NCBI GenBank assembly: GCA_002068205.1
Contig: MVZB01000003.1
Coordinates: forward strand, 1 to 30,655
Source: a candidate division BRC1 bacterium ADurb.BinA292
GTDB taxonomy: Bacteria; Sumerlaeota; Sumerlaeia; MVZB01
Direction: 5' to 3'
Length of the DNA: 30,655 bases
Shown: positions 24,807 to 30,655 of the stretch, piece after piece
Layout of the letters: every line of letters begins with the position of its first letter
Numbering within the stretch: position 1 is the first letter of the stretch
Program-made: the position numbers and the translations under genes
Notes under the pieces: generated by a model
Seen by the model: the letters and a program-made list of their open reading frames with translations, nothing else
What the model was told of the DNA's origin: nothing
Databases searched by the model: none

Positions 24807-26044
24807 TCGCCGCGCAAGCCATCCACGCCGCCGTCGCCGAGAATCTCCCCGAAGCCGTGGACCATCTGTGCCGGCTGATGGCCTTTCCCTCGCTGTCGGG
24901 GCAGGAGCACGAGGCGATGCTCCATCTGGAGCAAGTGTTCTCCGACCTGGGGCTGACCGTCGAGCGGGTGCCGATGCGGCCGGATCTGCTCCGCGATCCC
25001 GATTACAGCAGCCCGATCCCGGGCCTTGCGATGGAGGGGCGGTTCAACCTGCGCGTGGTCTGCCCCGGCCGTTCCGCGCGCAAGATCATTCTCAATGCGC
25101 ACGTCGACGTCGTTCCGCTGGCCGAGGGGATGGCGTGGGGCAGCCGGCGCGAGGGCGAGACGATTTTCGGACGCGGCGCCTGCGACGACAAGGGGCCCCT
25201 CATCACGCTCTGGCTGGTGGCGGCGACGCTGACCCGCGCCGGCGTTGAACCGCCGTGCGAGATCGTGCTGCATCTGGTCAACGAGGAGGAGAACGGGGGC
25301 AACGGCTCGCTGCAGATGATCCGCCATGGCGAGCGGGCCGACGCCTGCATTGTGATGGAACCGACCGAGGGGCGCGTGTTTTCCTCAATCCGCGGGGCCG
25401 TCTGGTTCCGCATCGATTTCCGCGGCCAGGCCGGCCACAGCGGTCAGCCGGGGGTCACGCGCAGCGCCCTCACGATGGCCCGCGAAGCGATGACGGCGCT
25501 GGAGGACTACCACCGCCGGCTGCTGGCCGAGTCGGCCGGGCTGCCGCTGTTCGAAGCGTATCCCAATCCGATGCCGCTGACATTCGGGCGGCTGGAGGCG
25601 GGCAACTGGCCCGCCGCGGCGCCGCAGCACGCCCGGCTTGAGGGGGTGCTGGGGTTCCTGCCGAACCGGACGCGCGACCAGGTCTGCGCGGAGTTGCGCG
25701 CCGCGCTGCTCGATGCTGGCCAGCTCAAAGCCGACGATTTCGAGCTCGGCTTCACGTATCGCCATGATTGCAGCATGCTGGACCCGGAGCATTTTCTCGC
25801 GCGCGACCTCGTGCAGGCCGCCCGCCAGGCCGGCTACGATTCACGCATCGACGCAATGACCGCCTCGTGCGACGCGTGGTTCTACAACAATCAGCTTTCG
25901 ATCCCGACGGTTGTCTTCGGCCCGGGCAGCCTGCGCTGGGCGCACACGCGCGAGGAACAGATCGCGATCCCGGAAATCGCCCGGGCCGCGGAAGCCATTC
26001 TCCTTTCCATACTCAATTCCACTGGATTACAGGACGACGCATGA
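24803..26044 (+). CDS. M20-family metallopeptidase / amidohydrolase (ArgE/DapE/ACY1 type)
   Basis: The 413-residue protein shows the co-catalytic di-zinc site: H100 with D102 (AHVDVVPL), D128 and D129 in ACDDKG, E161-E162 (NEEENGG), E186 (VMEPTE) and H381 (RWAHTREEQ). The insertion after E186 carries the dimerisation domain (GQAGHSGQPG). The family hydrolyses N-acyl amino acids and dipeptides, for example N-acetylornithine or succinyl-diaminopimelate. In this operon it could deacylate an amino intermediate before the aminotransferase. No signal peptide is seen. Start and stop both overlap neighbours by ATGA. Confidence 0.88.
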   Translation: MIAAQAIHAAVAENLPEAVDHLCRLMAFPSLSGQEHEAMLHLEQVFSDLGLTVERVPMRPDLLRDPDYSSPIPGLAMEGRFNLRVVCPGRSARKIILNAHVDVVPLAEGMAWGSRREGETIFGRGACDDKGPLITLWLVAATLTRAGVEPPCEIVLHLVNEEENGGNGSLQMIRHGERADACIVMEPTEGRVFSSIRGAVWFRIDFRGQAGHSGQPGVTRSALTMAREAMTALEDYHRRLLAESAGLPLFEAYPNPMPLTFGRLEAGNWPAAAPQHARLEGVLGFLPNRTRDQVCAELRAALLDAGQLKADDFELGFTYRHDCSMLDPEHFLARDLVQAARQAGYDSRIDAMTASCDAWFYNNQLSIPTVVFGPGSLRWAHTREEQIAIPEIARAAEAILLSILNSTGLQDDA

Positions 26045-26850
26045 AGATTGTTCGATTTGAAACAGGTGAAGGACGCATCCATCTGGGCCGCCAGCGGGAC
26101 GACGGCGCCGTCGAACGGCTCGACGGGGAATTGTTCGACGGGCTGGCGCCCACGGGGGAGGTGCGGCAGCCGCGGCGCATCCTCGCCCCGCTGATCCCGA
26201 CAACGGTCTATTGCATCGGGGCCAACTATCGCCGCCACTGCGACGAATGCAACGTCGCCTATCCCGAACAGCCGATCGTCTTCATGAAGGGGGCGAACGC
26301 GCTGGTCGATCCCGGACAACCGATCGTCATGCCCAGCGTGTGCGACGGCGATGAGGTCGACTACGAAGGCGAGCTCGCCGTCGTGATCGGCAAGCGCTGC
26401 AAGAATGTCAGCCGCGAGCGCGCGCTCGATTACGTGCTTGGCTATACCTGCGCCAACGACGTCTCGGCGCGCAACTGGCAGAAGAACCGCGGCGGGGGGC
26501 AATGGTGCCGCGGCAAGGGGTTCGACTCGTTTCTGCCGCTGGGACCCGCGCTGGTCACCGGCGACGAGATCCCCGATCCCGCCGAGCTGACGCTGCGCAC
26601 GTGGGTCAACGGCGATCTGCGCCAGGAAAGCCCGACGAACGACATGATTTTCGATATCCCCGAACTGATCGCCTTCCTCAGTTCGGGCACCACGCTGCTC
26701 CCCGGAACGGTGATCCTGACGGGCACGCCGCACGGCGTCGGCCTGGGGTTCGATCCTCCGCGCATGCTGCGGCCGGGCGATGAAGTGCGGATCGAGATCG
26801 ATCGGATCGGCGCGCTGGTCAATCCGGTGGCGGCCGAAGCACAAGCATGA
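26041..26850 (+). CDS. Fumarylacetoacetate hydrolase (FAH)-family enzyme
   Basis: The 269-residue protein has the FAH fold motifs: YCIGANYRRH, the metal-binding pair E109-x-E111 (DYEGELAVVIG) and D140 in CANDVSARNWQ, plus GTPHGVGLG near the C-terminus. Members cleave C-C bonds of acylpyruvates, decarboxylate oxaloacetate or hydrate 2-oxo-pent-4-enoates with Mg2+ or Mn2+. In sugar-acid pathways FAH-type enzymes act on 2-keto-3-deoxy sugar acids. The exact substrate is unknown. ATGA overlap with the M20 gene points to coupled translation. Confidence 0.88.
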   Translation: MKIVRFETGEGRIHLGRQRDDGAVERLDGELFDGLAPTGEVRQPRRILAPLIPTTVYCIGANYRRHCDECNVAYPEQPIVFMKGANALVDPGQPIVMPSVCDGDEVDYEGELAVVIGKRCKNVSRERALDYVLGYTCANDVSARNWQKNRGGGQWCRGKGFDSFLPLGPALVTGDEIPDPAELTLRTWVNGDLRQESPTNDMIFDIPELIAFLSSGTTLLPGTVILTGTPHGVGLGFDPPRMLRPGDEVRIEIDRIGALVNPVAAEAQA

Positions 26851-26888
26851 CCGGAAGCCCGCGTTCCGGGGGCGAGGGGGAGGACGCC

Positions 26889-27977
26889 ATGGCGGCAAAC
26901 ACTGGTTTTGGCATTCTTGGGGCGGGACTGATCTCGCCGCTGCACGCCCGCGCGATCCACGACGCCGAGGGGGCGGACCTGATCGCCGTGTGCGACATGG
27001 ATCTGGAACGCGCCCGCAAATTGGCCGAACCGTACGGCGCCAGGGTTTACGATTCGCTCGAGGCGATGCTGGCCGATCCCGCCATCGGCGTGGTCTGCGT
27101 CGTCACGCCGAACCATCTCCATTGTGAAGCGGTCGTCGCCTGCGCCCGGGCGGGCAAGCATGTGCTCTGCGAGAAGCCGCCGGCGATGTCGCTGGCGGAG
27201 ACCGACCGGATGATCCAGACGTGCCGGGAGAATGGGGTGAAACTGGGCTGTTTCGTCCAGTGCCGCGTGCGCGGCGCGATTCAGGCGATGAAGCAGGCGA
27301 TCGGCGAGGGCCGGTTCGGCCGGCTGCTTTCGGCCGACGCCTATATGAAATGGTATCGCTCGGTGGACTATTACAAATCGGACGCGTGGCGCCAGTCGCG
27401 TAAGTCGGGCGCGGGGGTCACCGTGCAGCAGGCCTTTCATTACATCGACCTGCTGACGTATCTGGCGGGGCCGGTCGCGCGCGTCGAGGCGTGGATGCGC
27501 AACATCGCCCATCCGGAAATCGCCGTTGAGGACACGACGATCGCGCATCTGGAATTCGCCAGCGGCGCGATGGGGCTGGTGCAGGCGTCGTCGGCGCTGT
27601 GGCCCGGCACCGATGTCCGCGTCGAACTGAACGGCGAAAACGGCACGACGATCATGAGCGGCGAGAAGATGGTCACCTGGCGGTTCCGGGAGGAAAAGCC
27701 GGAGGATGGCGCGATGCGCCAGCTTGGTTCCGAGTCGCAGGCGACGGCGGCCGGCGGCGCCGCCGATCTGGGCCATCTCGATCATCAGGTCGTGATCCAG
27801 GACATGGTGGACGCGCTGCGCGAAGAGCGCGAGGTGATCATCCCGCTGACCACCGTGCGCCATACGCTGGAGATTGTGCTGGGGATGTATCAATCCGCCG
27901 CTCGCCGCCGCCCGGTTGAGTTGCCGGTGGCGGACGACGATTCCATCTGGGCGTGGCCCGAAAGCGTCTCGGCATGA
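26889..27977 (+). CDS. Gfo/Idh/MocA-family oxidoreductase
   Basis: The 362-residue protein has the N-terminal NAD(P)-binding motif ILGAGLISPLHA, the family's EKP loop with K96 (CEKPPAMS), and H184-Y-I-D187 in QQAFHYIDLL, where the His and Lys serve in catalysis. These enzymes oxidise hydroxyls of sugars, inositols and their derivatives, often at C3. The ATG at 26889 is preferred because GGGGGAGGAC lies just before it; an ATG at 26847 overlaps the FAH stop and would add 14 residues. Confidence 0.87.
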   Translation: MAANTGFGILGAGLISPLHARAIHDAEGADLIAVCDMDLERARKLAEPYGARVYDSLEAMLADPAIGVVCVVTPNHLHCEAVVACARAGKHVLCEKPPAMSLAETDRMIQTCRENGVKLGCFVQCRVRGAIQAMKQAIGEGRFGRLLSADAYMKWYRSVDYYKSDAWRQSRKSGAGVTVQQAFHYIDLLTYLAGPVARVEAWMRNIAHPEIAVEDTTIAHLEFASGAMGLVQASSALWPGTDVRVELNGENGTTIMSGEKMVTWRFREEKPEDGAMRQLGSESQATAAGGAADLGHLDHQVVIQDMVDALREEREVIIPLTTVRHTLEIVLGMYQSAARRRPVELPVADDDSIWAWPESVSA

Positions 27978-29278
27978 CAACGTCGCAACGGAGCCTTGAA
28001 ACCAAGCCGTCGGCGCGGAGCGAAGCCGCGTCGCACAAACCGCCGGTGACCGTCGTCGGCGGCGGCATGATCACGCGCACGCAACTGCTGCCGACGCTCT
28101 ATCACATGCAGCGCGAGGGGCATCTGGGCGAAATCCATATCTGCGCCCTGGATTCCGGCCCGCTGCGCGAGATCCAGGAGTGTCCCCAGCTCCGCCGGGC
28201 GTTTCCCGGTCAGTCGTTCACCGCGCATCCCGACCCGGCCCGGTTCAGTCCGGATCAGAAGTTCCCGCAGCTCTACCAGGAAGTGCTGGCGGCGGCGCCG
28301 CGCGGGTCGGTGGCCGTGATCGCCGTCCCCGACCAGTTTCACTACGACGCGCTCAAGGCGGCGCTCGCCAACGACCTGCATGTCTGCGTCGTCAAGCCGA
28401 TGGTGCTCAAGTACGCGCAGGCCGTCGAGCTGGAACGGATGGCCTACGAGCGCGGCCTCGTCATCGGCGTCGAATACCACAAGCGGTTCGACACGCGCAA
28501 TCTGATGGCCCGCCAGGCGTATCGCGAGGGGCGGCTTGGCGAATTCCGCCTCGCCCAGGCCCAGATGATCGAGCCGTGGTATTATCGCTATTCGAATTTT
28601 CAGAACTGGTGCATCTGCGAAAACAGTGACATGTTCACCTACGTCGGTTGTCATTACGTCGATCTGGTGGCGTTCATCACCGGTCTGCGCCCCGTCGCCG
28701 TCAGCGTTTACGGGATCGTCGATGAGTATCCCAATGGCAACAAGGGCTTCCTCTGGACCGATGGCCGGGTCATCTGGGAGAACGGCGCCTGCCTGAGCGT
28801 GGTCGACGCGATCGGTTACCCGAACGCCGCCGCCGGCAGCAACGCGCAGGGACTGACGATGTGGTGCCAGGGACCTGATGATGCCGCGCTGCTGGTGCAC
28901 AGCGATCAGTATCGCGGCGTCAAGACCAGCTACACGACGGCCGGTTCGGACCCCGGCGACACGATCTACTGCGAGCCCAATCCCGACTACTTCCAGTACG
29001 TCTATCAGGGGGGCGAGGGCCTGGTGCCGACCGGGTACGGCCATCGCAGCGCCGAGCACATTGTGCGCGCCTGCATCCGCGCCGGCGCGATCGCCGATCT
29101 CGCCGAGAGACAGCGTTACCTCAAGCTGCTCGACGCGGACGGCATCATGGCGACGCCCGCCAACAGCAGCTACAATGAGCTGGTCATCGAGGCCAGCCGC
29201 CTGAGCATCCTGAATGGGGGGCGGGAAGTCGTCATCCAGTATGGCGATGCCCCCGGCGTTGCCTTCCGCCAATACTGA
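27974..29278 (+). CDS. Gfo/Idh/MocA-family oxidoreductase, long variant
   Basis: The 434-residue protein is longer than its neighbour. An N-terminal unstructured stretch (about 22 residues) precedes the Rossmann motif TVVGGGMITR; the catalytic lysine lies in VVKPMVL (K141, with V in place of the usual Glu of EKP) and the helix motif is H227-Y-V-D230. Aromatic-rich inserts (MIEPWYYRYSNFQNWCIC) mark a distinct subfamily seen next to planctomycete-type sugar genes. The ATG overlaps the previous stop (27974-27977). It probably acts with the upstream Gfo/Idh enzymes in the same oxidoreductive sequence, but its substrate is unknown. Confidence 0.85.
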   Translation: MTTSQRSLETKPSARSEAASHKPPVTVVGGGMITRTQLLPTLYHMQREGHLGEIHICALDSGPLREIQECPQLRRAFPGQSFTAHPDPARFSPDQKFPQLYQEVLAAAPRGSVAVIAVPDQFHYDALKAALANDLHVCVVKPMVLKYAQAVELERMAYERGLVIGVEYHKRFDTRNLMARQAYREGRLGEFRLAQAQMIEPWYYRYSNFQNWCICENSDMFTYVGCHYVDLVAFITGLRPVAVSVYGIVDEYPNGNKGFLWTDGRVIWENGACLSVVDAIGYPNAAAGSNAQGLTMWCQGPDDAALLVHSDQYRGVKTSYTTAGSDPGDTIYCEPNPDYFQYVYQGGEGLVPTGYGHRSAEHIVRACIRAGAIADLAERQRYLKLLDADGIMATPANSSYNELVIEASRLSILNGGREVVIQYGDAPGVAFRQY

Positions 29279-29321
29279 CCCTCGGCAAGTTCTGGATTTA
29301 TGAAGTAAAGGAGCGCCCGCC

Positions 29322-30655
29322 ATGGCCACCAAGGAATTCCCGCTCGAACCGGTCGAGGTCGACCGGGTCGAAACCCGATGCCGCCGGATCGTCACGCCGC
29401 TGCCGGTGCCCGAATCGGTTCCGCTGCTCAAGAAGATGCGGCAAATCGAGCCGCGCAGCATGGGCGGCCAGCCGCCGGTGATCTGGCATCGCGGCGCGGG
29501 CGCGTTCATGCAGGACCCGTGGGGCAACCAGTGGATCGATTTTTCCAGCGGCGTGCTGGTGACCGCTTCCGGTCACGGCCACCCCGCGATTCTGGATGCG
29601 ATCCGCCGGATGGCCGATCAGGGCCTCTACCATGCCTATTGCTTCCCGACCAAAATCCGGCTGGAGCTGACGGAAAAGATTCAGTCGCTGCTGCCCCCGC
29701 CGCTGGCGCGCGTCTTCCTGCTGACGACCGGGTCCGAGGCGGTCGAATGCTGCCTCAAGCTGGCGATGACGTGGGGCCGCACGATCGGCAACGAGAACAA
29801 GAACATCATCGTCAGCTTCGACAATGACTTCCACGGGCGCACGATGGGCGCCCAGCTTTCGGGCGGCGCGCCGGCGCTCAAGAGCTGGCTCGGGGCCGAT
29901 CCGCGGTTCGTCCAGGTTCCGTTCCCCGACGGTTTCCGCCAGCCCGACGTCTCGTTCGCCGTCTTCGAGCGGCGCCTGAGCGCTCTCGGCGTCGATCCGG
30001 ACCGCGTCTGCGGCGTCATTGGCGAAACGTTCCAGGGCTGCAACGCGACGCTTTTCCCCGCAGACTACGCCAAGGCCCTCCGCCGCTGGTGCAACCAGCA
30101 CCGCGCCGTCCTGATCCTGGATGAGGTTCAGGCCGGGTTCGGCCGCACCGGCCGGCTGTTCGGCTTCCAGCATCTGGGCATCGTCCCCGATCTGGTCGCC
30201 TGCGGCAAGGGGATCTCCGGCGGCATGCCGCTGTCCGCCGTGCTCGGCACCGAGGAGCTGATGAGCCTGTATGGTCCCGGCGAGATGACCAGCACGCACT
30301 CGGCGAACACCGTGTGCGCCGCCGCCGCGCTGGCCAATCTGGAGACGCTCGAGCGCGAAGGGCTTGTCGAGCGGGTCGACCGGCTCGCCCCCGCGCTGGC
30401 CGACGGCTGCCGCCGCATCGCGCAGGCCAGCCAGGGCCTGATCGGTCATTGGGATGCGGTCGGTCTCGTCGCGGCACTCCAATTCACCCGGCCCGGCACG
30501 ACGGAGCCTCAGCCCGACTGGGCGTTCGAGTTTGTGCAGAAGGCGATCCAGCGCGGCATCCTGCTGTTCGCGCCGGTCGGCGTCGGCGGCTGCGCCATCA
30601 AGCTCTGTCCGCCCTACGTCATCGGGGAGGATGCGCTGGCGGAGGGTCTGGATGT
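29322..30655 (+). CDS. Class III pyridoxal-phosphate aminotransferase, 3'-truncated by the window
   Basis: The frame stays open to the last base (444 codons). It carries TTGSEAVECCLK, NDFHGRTMGA, ETFQGCNATLF, the PLP-contacting Asp in LILDEVQAGFGRTG and the Schiff-base lysine K296 in CGKGISGGM. It is a paralogue of the aminotransferase at 23469 with clearly different sequence around the active site, so a different amino donor or acceptor is likely. AAAGGAG lies nine bases upstream of the ATG, and a 43-bp gap separates it from the Gfo/Idh gene. Most of the family length is present. Confidence 0.88.
   Translation, partial: MATKEFPLEPVEVDRVETRCRRIVTPLPVPESVPLLKKMRQIEPRSMGGQPPVIWHRGAGAFMQDPWGNQWIDFSSGVLVTASGHGHPAILDAIRRMADQGLYHAYCFPTKIRLELTEKIQSLLPPPLARVFLLTTGSEAVECCLKLAMTWGRTIGNENKNIIVSFDNDFHGRTMGAQLSGGAPALKSWLGADPRFVQVPFPDGFRQPDVSFAVFERRLSALGVDPDRVCGVIGETFQGCNATLFPADYAKALRRWCNQHRAVLILDEVQAGFGRTGRLFGFQHLGIVPDLVACGKGISGGMPLSAVLGTEELMSLYGPGEMTSTHSANTVCAAAALANLETLEREGLVERVDRLAPALADGCRRIAQASQGLIGHWDAVGLVAALQFTRPGTTEPQPDWAFEFVQKAIQRGILLFAPVGVGGCAIKLCPPYVIGEDALAEGLD

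Overview
The window is high-GC DNA (by eye about two thirds G+C) from a bacterium whose gene content recalls Planctomycetota, Lentisphaerota, Hydrogenedentota or Sumerlaeota. The signs are a large FG-GAP repeat protein, a UroD-like protein, a phytanoyl-CoA-dioxygenase-like protein, several Gfo/Idh oxidoreductases and palindrome-rich intergenic repeats. No rRNA, tRNA, CRISPR array or insertion sequence was seen, and the phylum cannot be fixed from the sequence alone.

Region 1 (1-7276, + strand) holds the 3' part of an FG-GAP protein overlapping a UroD-family gene by ATGA, then a PhyH-family Fe(II)/2-oxoglutarate oxygenase, an M14-type zinc carboxypeptidase or deacylase, and a carbon-nitrogen hydrolase. 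Region 2 (7289-16727, - strand) converges on it. It is an eight-gene operon in the order mgdA-mgdB-mgdC-mgdD-gmaS-mgsA-mgsB-mgsC. This is a complete gene set for the N-methylglutamate pathway. GmaS joins methylamine to glutamate, MgsABC turns gamma-glutamylmethylamide into N-methylglutamate, and MgdABCD oxidises that to glutamate plus a one-carbon unit passed to tetrahydrofolate. Most junctions overlap by 4 bp.

Region 3 (16728-20355) is regulatory and repeat-rich. A divergent pair, an RpiR-type SIS-domain regulator (-) and an MFS transporter (+), is bracketed by diverged copies of a palindromic intergenic repeat. A 12-bp perfect palindrome lies between the two genes.

Region 4 (20356-30655, + strand) is a tightly packed catabolic operon: atypical SDR/epimerase, Gfo/Idh oxidoreductase (frameshifted), D-2-hydroxyacid dehydrogenase, class III aminotransferase, M20 metallopeptidase/deacylase, fumarylacetoacetate-hydrolase-family enzyme, two further Gfo/Idh oxidoreductases, and a second class III aminotransferase cut off by the window end. 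Several junctions are ATGA overlaps. Together with the RpiR regulator and MFS permease it looks like an uptake and breakdown pathway for an unidentified amino- or amide-bearing, sugar- or polyol-like compound. A working hypothesis, not demonstrated, is that this compound or its relatives release methylamine that the NMG operon then uses as nitrogen and one-carbon source.
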